64,000 nt of DNA from Micrasema longulum. Its lineage: Eukaryota; Arthropoda; Insecta; Trichoptera; Brachycentridae. The notes under the pieces were generated by a model, which was not told where the DNA came from, made no database searches, and saw only the letters and a program-made list of their open reading frames with translations. Within the stretch, counting starts at the first letter, position 1, and every line of letters begins with the position of its first letter. A program made the position numbers and the translations under genes. Shown piece after piece: positions 40,736 to 52,374 of this stretch. Where the stretch lies: NCBI GenBank assembly GCA_022494885.1, contig JAGVSM010003587.1, positions 1 through 64,000 on the forward strand. Reading direction: 5' to 3'.

Positions 40736-41367
40736 ATTGTAAGTGTACTGTTAATGCTATTGATGCAGGCACGAGGAACATTTTCTTACATAAATCGTAA
40801 AATGAACAAAAATGCATTTATACTCTCATGTCCGCCTATCAAAGAAATTGCAAATTTAATGAGTTTTCGCGAACCGTTTTACGACAATTTTTTTTGTGTA
40901 TCTGTGAATCAAAGTGGTAGAATTTGAAATAGCATACCTAAAACGTAGTTAGATGCCCTCGGGGTATTGGACTTAGAATAGTATTCGTGGCCTTGTCACG
41001 TGTTGAGTATGTAGTATGGACGACCTCGACTTCTTCCGCTTGCAAAACACACTCGATGAAATAACATTAATTTGTTCCTAGCTGGGTAGTTGGCACGCGG
41101 TATAGCCATGCTTTTTACACACAAATATGTCTGAGATGGTTGAACCGTATTTTTTTACTAATTATATATTTGTTTACGTCTAAGAAGCAGAGGTGTGCTG
41201 ATAATTTATGACACGATCTAAGATTTATCGAATTCAAATACACAAAAACATATATCTTTAGTGAGCATGGCGACATCTAGACCCTCGAATTTAATGTCAT
41301 CTACTTCCAAATAGCTGACAAGGTAACAGCTGCTGGTTTTACTCGTATACAAGTGATGAGAGGACAA

Positions 41368-41510
41368 TAATAAATTAGGTGTTAACATGCGTCCATTTTT
41401 TTCAAATGAAAAGAACAAGAGGACACACAAAAAAAAACAATGAAATAGTCAATAATGTATTTTTCTTCATTATGTTGCAACGAATTAGTTTATAATTCAT
41501 GGCATCTAAA
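41368..41510 (+). repeat. Internal fragment of the 20879-21268 MITE family
   Basis: GGTGTTAACATGCGTCC, GAACAAGAGGACACAC, AAATAGTCAATAATGTATTT and TGCAACGAATTAGTTTATAA line up with 21030-21155. No TIR is attached. The region just before it (40940-41365) is unassigned. Confidence 0.5.
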
Positions 41511-41534
41511 TTTTAAAAAGCACTTAACGGGTAG

Positions 41535-42330
41535 ACAAGTAGGTTCACAATTCGAGGAAGAAAATTATCCAACCTGAGATATGCTGACTACACCGCACCG
41601 TCAGAAATTAAAATGAAAGAACTAATTGACGGAATAGATGCTCTTAGTTCAGACCTGGAACTCTCAATGAATATGAGACAAACTAAACATATGATCATTG
41701 ATCGAGCTAATAAAGTAACACCATTATCCTTATTGCGCAACTTAGAAAGAGTCAACAATTTCATTTATCTAGGTTCTCGCATCAGCGATGGTGGTGGGCG
41801 TGTAAGTGAAATACGGTGATGTATAGGTATTGCCAAAAGTGCTGAGTCGGCTGGTGAAGATTTGGAAGAATCACAGTATAACCATGAACACCTAAAAGAG
41901 GCTTTTGTTTTCTTAGTGTTCATATACGGTGTGGAGTGTTGGACACTGCGGAAATCTGAAAAGAAACAAAATTGAAGCTATCGAGATGTGGTGTTGGTGG
42001 CGAATGCTGCTGATTCCGTGGACGGTCAGACGAACAAATGCATCTATACTACAGAAACTGGACATAGGAGAAAAACAAACATCCATGTGCGAAAAAAGAA
42101 TCCTGCAGTTCTTTGGACTAATTTCCAGGGGGAAATCCGATAGTTTGGAGAAAACGATTTTCCCGGGAAGTGTTGAAGGAACAAGGTCGCGTGGACGTAG
42201 GCATAGGAATAGTAATTGAATTATCAGAACCATCACTGAAGAATGCTTATAGAAGAGCACAAGACCGTTCCAGATAGAGGGATACTGTAGAGCCATCTCT
42301 GGAGTCAGGGGTAATCACCGTCCTCAGACA
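41535..42330 (+). pseudogene. RTE-like LINE reverse transcriptase, YADD motif damaged
   Basis: It begins FTIRGRKLSNLRYADY, where the catalytic YADD reads YADY at about 41575-41586. It continues MKELIDGIDALSSDLELSM, then NNFIYLGSRISDGG. After a stop at 41818 and shifts it has FIYGVECWTLRKSEKK, NEAIEMWCWWRMLLIPW, TVRRTNASILQKLDI, ILQFFGLISRGK and GTRSRGRRHRNS. These are RT block 5 and the thumb and C-terminal blocks of RTE-type LINEs in order. It differs in sequence from family R and from the copy at 1285-2225, though it is closer to the latter (EAFEMW..RR.L.IPW). Confidence 0.82.
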
Positions 42331-42364
42331 TGAGGCACGGATTGACGAGATTTAAATTTGTTGC

Positions 42365-42885
42365 GATACAAGGAAAACGTTTCTGAGAAGGGGATATGTA
42401 AGTCTAAGCATTCACAGAGCTTATAATCTAAATTTCTTTCTAGCGAGGTAATCCAGCCTATTTACAAACATTTGGACATACTCAAAGCATTATTCTTTAA
42501 ACTAAATGGTATAAGAAAAAGTATAAAAATTAAAAAATTGTTTTCAGGCGTTGCCTAGAAGGTGAAATGATACAGCCGGATGAATGTAACCCACGTGATA
42601 AATATTTCAGCTCTTTAACTTCACAAAAGGCAACAGATGGAAGGGTTGAGAAAATGTGGATGTTTAAACATAGGCAGAATAGTAAATGTTACACGGTGTG
42701 TAAAGTGGCCACTAAAACCAGATAATAACAGGTAAATAACCCTGTAAATGAACAGACTTCCATATTCCATTCTCAAAAATGTCTTCCCTCTTTTGCAACA
42801 AGTTAAAATCTAAATAACTCCGTAGGGAGGAAATCCAGCCTGTCTACTAACGTTTGGATATTTTCGAAACATTGTTATTTTTTAG
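42365..42885 (+). repeat. Repeat B, partial tandem dimer
   Basis: The diagnostic end AATCCAGCCTATTTACAAAC, ATTTGGACATACTCAAA occurs near 42451-42487. Again, ATCCAGCCTGTCTACTAACG and TTTGGATATTTTCGAAA occur near 42834-42868. Between them lie CAGGCGTTGCCTAG, TTTCAGCTCTTTAACTTCAC and GTGTGTAAAGTGGCCACT. The spacing of about 383 bases gives an approximate unit length for B. Confidence 0.7.
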
Positions 42886-42892
42886 TTTATTT

Positions 42893-42976
42893 ACCGTACA
42901 CAGCGCAAATTCGATTGAATGCGAACAGAAAGACGTGTCAAAAATGTTCACTTCGATCTACTTGCCAGGCTTGTAA
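42893..42976 (+). repeat. Right-end fragment of the 20879-21268 MITE family
   Basis: GTACACAGCGCAAATTCG, ATTGAATGCGAACAGAAAG, ACGTGTCAAAAATG and CTACTTGCCAGGCTTGTAAT parallel 21165-21272. The CATTCCATTTTGA part is missing. Confidence 0.5.
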
Positions 42977-43199
42977 TAAAATAAAATAATAAATGTAACG
43001 TAAAAACAAAAAAAACCGTTTATGTTAGAGCAGGATATTTCCTTCCGAATAACGTATAATTTTTACCATTTATTTTTATTTTTGGTGCTTATTTTTAATT
43101 TGTAAAAAAACGAACACAACTTATGTTAAGTACTGAGTACTGAGTAAAAAAATAAACATGCTTATTTTATAAAAGTTTCTTAATTTTTTAATTGCTTTC

Positions 43200-43440
43200 C
43201 TAAGTCCTGGCGTACAAAGAATATAGTTCTGTTTGTGAAATAGAACCGGAATCCTGGACGAGTGTTTTCGACTCGATGGCTGCTCTTAGGTAAAAATAAA
43301 TAAGGAAATCGAGTGAACTCCGCCTTATTGCATAGAAGTTGGTGCGTTCACCTACTTGATTTCACTACGTTGATTTGAGAAGTTTGTTTAACTTTTTGCT
43401 CCTTGACGGTACAAATTTGTCCTTATGTAAAATAACTCAT
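43200..43440 (+). repeat. SINE-like family C copy, front part
   Basis: ATATAGTTCTGTTTGTGAAA, TGTTTTCGACTCGATGGCTG, TAGGTAAAAATAAATAAGG and ATAGAAGTTGGTGCGTTCAC follow the layout of 37990-38110. The B box is not preserved. Confidence 0.4.
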
Positions 43441-43989
43441 GTATCTCTTATATGAGAATGCATTTGATGTTAATAATAACTGTCGGAACAAATTTGGACA
43501 TTTTTGAGTAGTATAGTTTTTTTTGAAGTCAAGTTCTAAATAAGGACCCCTGGGGATTAGTTTTGCGTATAGTAGTCACCCGTTTGGTTGTGTTAAAAAT
43601 AACTACTCCTTTACAAACCTCAATAATGTAATTATGTTAGCAAGTAAGTTTTTTTCAAAATGTTTTTGTGGTTTGATTATAATGCTGGTTTTCAAATTAT
43701 TTTTGAATAGTTTATAGCAATACCTGACGATTCAATTTTTTTCCACTTTTTTTTTTTGCATATAATGATTTTTTAAAAAGCAAGAAAAATACCTTATCGT
43801 TTTCAAGCTATAAATAACATAAATCATAAATAAAATAAAAAAAAACCCTACTAAATTTATGTTCAAGGATCAAACTCAATGTTTCTTTTTTTCTGTCAAT
43901 TGTTCGTTGATTAATAATTATTTCTTACAAAACAAGTAAATGGTTAATTATTTTTAGAACTTATACAATTTATTCTAAAGAAGATAAAA

Positions 43990-44290
43990 TAATTCATGTA
44001 TCGAAGTAGTAAGTATCTATCTGGATTATCAGAATACCGTCGAGGTATGCTGGCTAAGCCAAGAAAATGGATCACCTCTTCATGTAACACACGTTTGAAA
44101 TACGCTGTTTGGTTGACCAATGCAGTGCCCTATGCATCACTGGATGCGGACGTGCTCGTTACACATCTAACTGTTTATTCCATGTACCATCCGTTCGTAC
44201 AAACTATGTCCAGAACTCTCCACTTGTACGCTTCGCTAAAGAGTATAATTGAAACTTTTATTCTATTGACCTTTCTATTGCAATAAAATG
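43990..44290 (+). repeat. SINE-like family C copy, body
   Basis: GGATCACCTCTTCATGTAAC, TGCAGTGCCCTATGCATCAC and GGATGCGGACGTGC match the body words of 38220-38300. The 96-codon open frame across it (43996-44286) has no recognised motif and is not considered a gene. A (CA)-rich stretch follows. Confidence 0.4.
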
Positions 44291-44324
44291 ACTTTCAAAA
44301 TGTGAGCTCCATTAATTTGATACT

Positions 44325-44455
44325 AACTCACACATACACACACCCTAACCTTCACTTTCACACACAAATACATACCCTCATACACACACATACACACCCT
44401 CACCCAAACCTTACTCTCTCTCACTATCTTACACACACACACACACATACGAATT
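44325..44455 (+). repeat. CA-rich microsatellite stretch
   Basis: Interrupted (CA)n and CACACCCTCA-type units with CTCTCTCTCA in the middle; (AC)8 at about 44432-44448. The open frame of His/Thr repeats here is a product of this composition. Confidence 0.85.
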
Positions 44456-44459
44456 CTTA

Positions 44460-45000
44460 TTCTATTCCTACTTGTTTATACTCATATTATGTATTTTTGT
44501 GGATATTTGTTATTGATTTTATTTTATGTTTTATCGTTTGTTTTTGTATATCTGCTGTATTACTTGTGATATCTTAAATACATAATAAAAAATGAGATAT
44601 TGTCTTGGTTGCTTAAAGACGGGTAATTAATTTTAAAATGCGCTACAAAAAAATTATCAGCTTCGCTATTTATGGCTACTAGTATATTTGGTATTGATCA
44701 TTAGCTAAAACAAACAATTTACATGAAAAAACAAATGTATACTTCACTACTTCCGCATGACTATCTTTATCAATTTAAACTGTCTAGCTATTAATATCGG
44801 TTCCATTACTTCTTGTATCGGCTATCGGTGATCAATAACACATATTTTAATAAATTACTATTTATTATTTATAGATTATCATAATGGAGTTATGCGGTTT
44901 TGTGTTAATTACTGTAAGGATTATTATATAAACATTACAATTAAACGACCATGAACCCACCCCATGGCACGTGAGTAAACAGAAAACAGTAAACATCGTA
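44460..45000. other. AT-rich spacer, nothing recognised
   Basis: No supported feature. Confidence 0.35.
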
Positions 45001-45004
45001 ACTG

Positions 45005-45190
45005 GCATTTTTGTAAAAAATATTTTGAGTTTGTCAAAATGTATCTAAACAGTGGCAAGATTTCATTCCCCAAAGAACTATCAAGATCGACATAATGTTA
45101 CAACAGAGATGGAGAACTTTTAACAGTCCAGGAATTTATTTACGGGACTGATAATCTGTTTATGTGGTCACTTTGCTCTCTGCATATTTC
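45005..45190 (-). repeat. Repeat B, minus orientation, diverged
   Basis: AAAATATTTTGAGTTTGTC, TTACAACAGAGATGGAGAAC, TACGGGACTGATAATCTG and TGGTCACTTTGCTCTCTGC are inverse B words in the right order. Confidence 0.6.
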
Positions 45191-45194
45191 ACCA

Positions 45195-45900
45195 ATTATT
45201 TCATCCGTTGATTTATATGATGCGACATTTCTATTCTCACAATTTGACATTACTGCAGTTGCTAACTTTACGCCGAGGGTGCTATTCTGAACCTTCTCAC
45301 GGGGTGGAATGTAATTTATTTGTTAATTTTTATTTACAGGCTTGAGAAAAACATTTTTTTTCGTGTTATTACCAGAAATCAAACTCTGAACCTTTCTCCT
45401 AATCAAAAGTCCTAGTCAAAATGGAAAAATTCCTTCGTTTTGTATACGTGAACAAATTTTAATTTAACTTTTTTCATACGATATTTTGCTATCCGATTAA
45501 GGAATAAGTATTCCAAATGTATCATGCGGGGTATATGAACTGAACTCGGAACTCAAAGCTATGTAATGCGAACGGCACACGGAATGTTCGCCAATCTATA
45601 TTCTTCTCGAGAACAAAAAAACAACTTGTTTACTTTACGGCTCTCTAAAATGGTGATTTATTTTAATAATAATAATTTGGGTTTTGTGGCGCCCGATCGC
45701 ATATTAATAATCTCAAGGACGCTATATAATCATGTGATAAGTTTATATGAAATAAAACTCAATTATCTGAAGAATTAATAAAAAAAACATGAGATATTGT
45801 AAAATTAGTTAAAATTATTCAAAGACTGTACCGATTTCGTAGTGAATCAATTTTTTTTGTTTCCGCTATTTTATTTGAAATTTAAATATTTTGTTTCAAG
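45195..45900. other. Unassigned spacer
   Basis: A plus-strand frame at 45566-45778 (70 codons) has no known motif. Otherwise AT-rich. Confidence 0.35.
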
Positions 45901-45964
45901 GTAATGCATTGAAAATTTCATAATGATCTTCATGCTTTTATCCGCAACTGACGGTGCATAATTA
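45901..45964. repeat. Dispersed repeat E, front part
   Basis: GGTAATGCATTGAAAATTTC, CATGCTTTTATCCGCAACTG and ACGGTGCATAA match 28023-28085. A CR1/L2-like copy (45965-46490) interrupts what continues at about 46490-46600 (TTACTGTGTATCGTTTG, TATGGATT). Confidence 0.5.
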
Positions 45965-46490
45965 TAATAATTACGGATAACTTATATAGCGCAGTTTTCG
46001 TAATACAATACCTCAAGAGCGCTTTACAAAGTGATTATATAAAGATGTAAATTTAATTTTAACTTTTTAATATAAGAAAAATAATGTGCTTTGTCACCAC
46101 ATGATGAGAATTTATACAAATGATTTAGAGAACAAGTGGGTTTTAAGTTTTTTCTAAATCATCACTTTACTTTCACAGTTTCGGACCTCTGCTGGGAGAG
46201 CATTCCATGCCGTAGGGCCTGCGACCGCATTTGAGCGTTTGCGCGTTCGCCAAATTTAGTGCGCTGTTTGCGTAGAGGTATAATAACTTTTCTTTTCAAC
46301 GTTGATGTAGCTGATCTGAACGTAAGACGTCTGTCAGCTAGTTTATCTGGAATTCAGAGTTCCCTTGGATAATCTGTAGCAGAGTTGTGCAGTGACTTAT
46401 ACATAAGCCAACAGAGTTTGTATTCCACCCTCTGTGGTAAACGTAGCTAGTGTAATTCCCGAAGTAGTGGAGTGATATGACTGAACTTGG
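45965..46490 (-). pseudogene. CR1/L2-like LINE 3' end inserted in repeat E
   Basis: The plus strand begins ATAATAATTACGGATAAC (inverse tail) and GCGCAGTTTTCG. It then has the inverse of FRKNLKPTCSLNHLY-type, WNALPAEV-type, KVIIPLRKQRTKF-type and LADRRLTFRS-type coding, and ends near the inverse of CWLMYKSLHNSATDY and HYSTTSGITLAT-type words at 46380-46460. It has the same structure as 12975-13945, with frameshifts. The flanks join into repeat E (compare 28015-28170), which indicates a nested insertion. Confidence 0.75.
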
Positions 46491-46799
46491 TTGGTTTAGT
46501 TTTTAGTTTACTGTGTATCGTTTGTATATGGATTCTTTTTATTATGCTTGGGTAATTTAAATAGCGTCATTTTTGTGAAAATCACCTCAACGGCGCTGTA
46601 CAATAAACAAATATTCCAGCACGTCTTGCAGATACAGAGCGCATTGACGGTAAGAAATCTAGCCCCCAATAGATACTGAGTGCATGAATGATTGGAATTC
46701 TAGACTCCATTTACAAAATTTAGGTATTTGATAGTTGATAACATTTCATATTGAAGCTAGATTACAAATCGTTTAACAACAGCGTGTGAATTACCTTCA

Positions 46800-46960
46800 T
46801 TCTGTAAAAAAAATATTTGCCTCATAGACGTAGGGCTCCGTATTCGATTTCCGGTGAGATCACTCAAACGACACGTGAATTGTCTCAAGCCGTGGTGTTC
46901 TGCGCTGTGATTGACCACTGTAATTGGACTTCTTCGACTGTTGTGCAATCAAAAATACAA
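46800..46960 (+). repeat. SINE family B, partial, within the minisatellite
   Basis: CTCCGTATTCGATTTCCGG (B-box-like), AGCCGTGGTGTTCTGCGCTG, TGATTGACCACTGTAATTGG and CGACTGTTGTGCAATC match the second half of 40158-40330. Confidence 0.6.
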
Positions 46961-47389
46961 AATTATAAAACAGAATTTAAACTAATGTCTACGGACGATA
47001 AGGATAATAAATAATAACAATACATAGGAGCGTGATCTCATTAAGTGAAACTGCTGCGACTTTCCGGCTTTTTATGAATCTGTTTTCTGTGTTCTTCTCT
47101 CCGTTAAGTGCTTAGTTTTAAGTAATATACAGTATGGCCGGAGAAGCGACGTCCAAAGGTAAAATCTAGGTGCCTCATATTAAGGTGTATTCGAATCACC
47201 CCCGTGTATGTTCCGTGTTTTTGCGTAGTCTTTGAGTTATGATTTTTTAATGGTTTTTGAAAATTTTCGACTTGATTGGTTTTTTTTTTTTTAATTTCTG
47301 GAAAGTTTTTTCAGGATTTATTTTTTATAACCTTATTTTTTAAAGTTTAATTTTACACATAAAATAATTAGTTATGAAACAAAATTGGA

Positions 47390-47475
47390 AAATTATTTCA
47401 GGCGTTGCCTAGTATGTGAAACAATTCAGTCAGATGAATCTCTTCACAACAATAAAGGTTTTAGCTCCTTAACTT
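47390..47475 (+). repeat. Repeat B, internal fragment
   Basis: AATTATTTCAGGCGTTGCC, TAGTATGTGAAACAATTCAG, GATGAATCTCTTCACAAC and TTTTAGCTCCTTAACTTCAC follow the order of 42540-42625. Confidence 0.6.
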
Positions 47476-47839
47476 CACCAAAATTAAGAAATATTTCAGA
47501 CGTGAACTTTCAACTTGAAATTTGCTAGACTCTACTAAATAAACATCTCAGCTCGTTTTGTAGCTACAGGGTGCATAGACAGTTGATATTCTGGTTTCTC
47601 GTTAAAATATGAGTCAAAAGAAGTCTCGCAGCAACGAAGCGCATGAACTGTTGAAATTCTAGACCTTTTTTTCAAAATTAAAGTATTTTATGATAAATAA
47701 TACTTTTATATCGAAGCAAGATTATCAACTGTCTTGCAGTTACAAAGCGCATGAAAGGGTGGAATTTCAACAATTTTAAGTTATATTAATTAATTTACTA
47801 AAAATAAACATTGAGCAGAGTAGATAATTTGTCAAGTGT

Positions 47840-48335
47840 TCATGCTAAAAAGTGAACAATATTTAAAAAAAAAAAATAGAGTAAAAAAAAAAAAAGTACT
47901 TCGTTTTAACCATGCCCGAGATTCCTTAATAAGGCCACAGCTGATTATCCCACCAGATCCTCACACTTTAGTTAGAGTAATTAGAAGGATCATACCTTTT
48001 GCAGTGAATATAAGTTTTATACATAATACGAGTAAGCAAGGCAAAAAAATATGCAGCTCCCATATAAAAAAAATATATTTGAAAAACCATGTCCGGAGAA
48101 TTCGCATGATAGAAAAGGGTTTTATTGAGAACTCAGCCATTTTAGAGAGTAAACATTTTTATGTTTCTGATGTTTTTGTCTCCAACAGCGTCAATATAGA
48201 CTGTTTTACCTCCCGGCTTCCAGAACTAACCTGTCTCTAGTTATGCCGATTGGAAGAGCAATCTGGCAGCTGAACATTATCACTTTAAAGATCGTCATAT
48301 TTCACACCAGTAAAACTATGTTTTAGACATTAAGG
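47840..48335 (+). pseudogene. Jockey-like LINE C-terminal end
   Basis: An open frame at 47836-48240 ends in ESKHFYVSDVFVSNSVN. After a +1 shift near 48190 the reading is RLFYLPASRTNLSLVMPIGR, AIWQLNIITLKIVIFH and a stop at about 48328. This parallels HRLFHIPIYRSNLPM, FMPVRRAISMLNNITL at 54800-54960, so both are ends of one LINE family. The first ~100 codons of the open frame, rich in Lys and Arg, are not recognised. Confidence 0.6.
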
Positions 48336-48339
48336 TATA

Positions 48340-48880
48340 TATCTCGATAGTGTCAGAGGCAAGTACCCTTGCTATTGGAGAGCATTATACCTTAATAATG
48401 TCGAACCATTTCTCAAGGGTCCTTGGTGTGATACATTGTCCCAGTGCCTAAAATATTTTGTTATTTGTGATGTTATTTTAGTAAAATAAATATGTTAGAA
48501 TAGGTAAATCCGCTAACCATTAGACCACAAAGCAGAAAAAATATATAGCAAATAAATATAATATTCTATATAGTACAATATGAGAACAGCACAAGATGCT
48601 TAATTTTTTAAATATAATATTCCAAAAATATTTCCGGGTTTCTCGCTTATCCGACCACTGCAGTTTACAAGTGACCACCCTTTTCACTTGTACTTTAAGA
48701 ATGTCTTTAAGAGTTATTTCTTATCAAATTCAGACGCCCGCCGGGTGTGACATCATAGGCGTCGCCCCGCCCACGCTGTACAAGTGCACGCGCACCGAGT
48801 GACCTCAGCCTTTGCAACCGCCCCGGATGTGAAGCGAATCCAAACGATTTATTTTTAAATACATATCAGTGTTACTGCAG
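48340..48880. other. Unassigned spacer with a CpG-rich patch
   Basis: 48730-48850 is clearly GC-richer than its surroundings (GACGCCCGCCGGG, GTCGCCCCGCCCACGC, GCACGCGCACCGAG). An open frame at 48596-48802 overlaps it but shows no known motif. A TATAGCGCCATTTT word at 48888 may be the tip of an inverted CR1/L2-like 3' end. Confidence 0.35.
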
Positions 48881-48964
48881 ATGATTTATATAGCGCCATT
48901 TTATCCAATTAGTGTTGCATTTGAGGTTTAGATTCTAATTTTATTTTATTTACATTTAAGTCCT

Positions 48965-49095
48965 CTAAAAAAAAGATTTTGTAACATTAATATATTACAA
49001 CGGAGATGAAAAACATTTTAAAAGGGAAAAAGGATGTTCAAATATAAGCAGAATAAGCCCTATAAATGCCTAGACTACTGGTATTCCGTTCTATA
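48965..49095 (+). repeat. Repeat B, rearranged fragment
   Basis: TTACAACGGAGATGAAAAAC (inverse B word) is followed by GATGTTCAAATATAAGCAG and AAGCCCTATAAATGCCTAGA (plus B words). The mixed orientation resembles 38935-39125. Confidence 0.5.
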
Positions 49096-49099
49096 AAAT

Positions 49100-49850
49100 G
49101 GTATTTATCTCTTTTATTTATTTATTGACGGTTCCATGAACCTTTTACATAATTACAATAAAACCAGTGAAAAAAATTTTTAAAAAAAAACAAAAACATC
49201 GAGAAAAGTACACAATGGTAATCACTATTTATATATGTAAAAAAGGCATAATAAATCTGTAATGAATATAAATATTTACCTATATAATGAAAACATAAAT
49301 TAAAGAAAATAGCAGTTTTAAAAAAGAGGGAGAGTAGAAGAAAAAGAGAAAAAAAAAAGAAAACGAAAGTTCTTTAAAAGGAAAGTTAAAAAGTTTACTT
49401 CATGGTTTATATAAATGTTAATACTAAACAATAATAAATTAAGTAAATAATTATACACACAAGAGTAAAGAATTAAAACAAAAGTGAAGAACTAATCATT
49501 ATTTGAATATTTAATTGTTAATTCTTTTTTTAAACACAGGACTTAATCATCAGCGGTGTGTAATAAAATAAATCAAAATTATCACTGTATTGATTTGCAA
49601 GTCGCTGCATGCAAATAATTGTTGAGTTCAATAAATAATTAGTACCACGATTATAACTGTAAAAAAATAATTGAGTCTTGGTGGTCTATGTGGAATACGA
49701 AAGTTTATTAAAGTTAACAGTTCTGGGTAATCTATTTTACTATTCAATAATTTATAAATAAACATAAAGAACTTTTTGAATACATTCATATTGATAACTG
49801 CCAAGAAAGTTGAATCCATTTCTTGTCCACAAAAACTTGGACTTTTATAC
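49100..49850 (-). pseudogene. LINE C-terminal end and 3' UTR
   Basis: The minus-strand frame 49628-49819 reads MNVFKKFFMFIYKLLNSKI, then DYPELLTLINFRIPHRPPRL, then a decayed end. '...Y.LLNG.IDCPELL..INF.IP.R..R' is the typical Jockey-type C-terminus. The plus-strand start TTTATCTCTTTTATTTATTT at 49108 is the inverse A-rich tail. The UTR is purine-rich on the plus strand at 49325-49400. Confidence 0.62.
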
Positions 49851-50389
49851 CACTATAATTCAGCACCAATCTCTTGAAGTACAATTCGATAAATTGTCCG
49901 TTAAATCAAAATTACGAGTTAATTTTTTTCATAATTCATTGCCAAATAAATTATGTTTAAAACTCATTTAACAATCGTAGTTGCTTCAAGTTTAACATCA
50001 TCTGTTCTTATTTGAATATCCTTTGAAATAAATTTCCAATAAATATTTTCTGCTTGAAATTCAATTAAAAGTTGCATCGCGATTTGAAAAATCCTGGCAG
50101 AAAATCATTAAAAATATTGAGACGGCAAAAATTGTACACAAAATTTCAGTGGGAAACGTACAAGACAACGACATAATATTAACTTAAAATGCTAACATTT
50201 ACAAATGTAATACCAGAAAACAACTAAACAACAACATAAAAAAATCAAAGACAAACTAAGGACCGTTGAAAATAATTACAATGGACAAATACTACAATGA
50301 CTTAAAATTACACGTGTGGTACACACAATTACATAATACAAGCTTCACGTATAATAATGGTTTGGTAGTAACAAAAATATAATTTTAAT
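49851..50389. other. AT-rich spacer, nothing recognised
   Basis: It may be part of an older LINE (minus orientation), but no frame is readable. Confidence 0.3.
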
Positions 50390-51460
50390 TATTTTTTATT
50401 TTTAATTTTCTTTTATTTAGGAAACGTACAGTACAGTTACATAGTTTTATATTTTACACAGACTAAAATTTAGTGGACCAGTGAAGTTTCCATATTATAT
50501 AGCAATTATATGTAAGGTTATTAATTAAAGTATAAAAAAGAGAAGGAAAAAAAACATAAATAGAAGTTATTAAAAAAAAATAATTACAGTAAAAAAATGA
50601 AGAAAATTTGTAAAAGTAATTTAAAATTAAAAATTGAAATAAGAATGAAAAACATGTTCAAATGTCATAATAAAATAAAATAATAATAACATTTAAAAAA
50701 AAGAAAAACATTAATATACACATACATATTTAAAGGGATTCAAAGAAACGACGAGAAGAATCTTTAAATAAGACAATAAATTTAAGTCAATTTTAAAACA
50801 TGTTCAAAATTTATAACACGCTACAGTAAAAGCAGCAATATATTGATTTTATATACATATACAAAATAAGTAATACAAAGTAGCTTAAAATTATAAAAAC
50901 ATGTCAATGCAGCAGAGAAAAAAGAAAGAATAACAGGTATAGCAAGTAATGTTTAAAATTTGAAAAAGCAATATAAGGAGAAGATTTTAAACCAAAGGTA
51001 ATTGATAAAATTTCATTAAAGCGGTTTTAGCAGTAATACAAATTTCAGTAGAAATTTATTAAAATTAACAATATTAATGTGTGTAATGTAAAGTGATGTA
51101 AGAGAAAATGGGATCAACGGGAGTTTTATTCAAAAGCTTTTAATACTCTATTTTTAAATAATTGTAATCCTGTATGATAGATATCTATATGGTTAAAAAA
51201 GCTGTTAAAAGTGGAACACGATCTATGTAAAAACGAATTCTGACAATAGTTCGTATTGACGCTTGGTATTCGAAAGGATGGGTTATTTCGTAGGGCACGT
51301 GATGAACAGTTGATTTGAATTTTATTTAGGAGCTAGGACGAATCAGCTAGACTGTTGATATTTTTGTAGAGGAAAGTGAGGTTTATTAATGTTCTCCTTT
51401 TTTGAAGGTTAATAAGTTTGTGAAAACGTGCAGATAATATGGTGATAAATATGGTAATAG
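50390..51460 (-). pseudogene. Jockey-like LINE 3' part, same family as 29160-30440
   Basis: Inverse words match the other copy along about 1 kb: TGGACCAGTGAAGTTTCC at 50473, AAGCAGCAATATATTGATTT at 50830, GGGATCAACGGGAGTTTTAT at 51110, GTAATCCTGTATGATAGATA at 51164 and GAAAACGTGCAGATAATATG at 51421. The minus-strand protein traces include RAL/FLYKNINSLADSS-type words at 51340-51400. It is heavily decayed. Comparing the two copies gives the family's 3' UTR. Confidence 0.75.
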
Positions 51461-51464
51461 AACT

Positions 51465-52370
51465 CTTAATTATTTAGAACCTAGCATTTCTTATTTATTT
51501 CCAAAAGAAATTAAGTGTAACACCCAATGAAACAAGAGTAAAATAAGAAAGTGGCTACTAGATCAAAAGTTTGTATATAAATAGTTATTTAACCAACTTA
51601 TGTGTACGTATTTAATTTTTAATTTTTTACATATTTTCTTGTATTTGAAATAAAAAAAATAAGTTTATTTGTATCTATATAACTGATCTTTCCGGCTGCT
51701 AATATCAATGCATTGTTTTATAAATTAAGATTTTATTAAACAAGTTAGTATAAATTTAAATCTCCACTAACAAGTTACAGAAAGTGGCTCGGTGGGATTT
51801 TGGTTATTATAAAAATAATTAAAAAAAAATAATATACTTATTTATATATATTACTCTGAATAGGCAACGTATAAGTGCCAATACTAGTTGGTTCATAAAA
51901 AAAGTTATTTTAGTTCCAAAAAATACTATATTTTATAATATTATATTTTAACCCTTGTATTATGTCACAGGAGTCTACATAGAATTCAAGACTTAATGTA
52001 TCTTTCTTATTTTAGAAAATAATCATATGTTATTTAACCATAAAAGTTCTTAATTATTCGTTATTTTTTAAATGTGGAACACACTACAAACATGAGTTGA
52101 ATTTTTGCATTTAAAAACTGAATTTCAAAATAAGTTATTATTTACTTGACGCAATACGACGTTACTCTATGCACTATGTAGCTACAATACGTGTTGGAGT
52201 ATTTATTGTACAGCGCCTTTGGGTCGAATTTTTACTAATCGAGTGCTGTATAAATTATTTTAAATAAAAATATTGTTAAGTTTAATTATAAGTAATTCGA
52301 ATATACCCAGATGACTAAATGTGATCGGCCACAATGGAGATTTATAATAATAGATAGTGTCCATATTTTT
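51465..52370. other. AT-rich spacer with a minisatellite-related scrap
   Basis: TATGCACTATGTAGCTACAA then TACGTGTTGGAGTATTTATT at 52176-52215, followed by TGTACAGCGCC and GCTGTATAAATTATTTT, resembles 61345-61445 in the same order. Nothing else is supported. Confidence 0.35.
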
Positions 52371-52374
52371 TTTA

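Larger units (their letters stand above)
46600..47790. repeat. Decayed ~130-bp minisatellite, interrupted
   Basis: Units share a GCAG/TACAGAGCGCAT core and a GGAATTCTAGAC block. Examples are CGTCTTGCAGATACAGAGCG (46620), AGTGCATGAATGATTGGAAT (46679), GTTTTGTAGCTACAGGGTGC (47556), CGCAGCAACGAAGCGCATGA (47626) and GTCTTGCAGTTACAAAGCGC (47732). Bases of about 46800-47500 are foreign: a SINE B tail, unassigned DNA and a repeat B piece. Related cores occur at 52180-52240 and twice at 61245-61375. Confidence 0.55.

Noticed and set aside
43996..44286. 96-codon plus-strand open frame
   Set aside because: It overlaps repeated SINE C body words and shows no domain, so a repeat origin is more likely than a gene.
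44302..44577. His/Thr-rich frame
   Set aside because: It is the translation of a CA microsatellite followed by AT-rich DNA.
47836..48100. Lys/Arg-rich N-terminal part of a 134-codon frame
   Set aside because: Only its last part is LINE-like; the front is poly-A-derived Lys and unrecognised sequence, so no separate protein is claimed.
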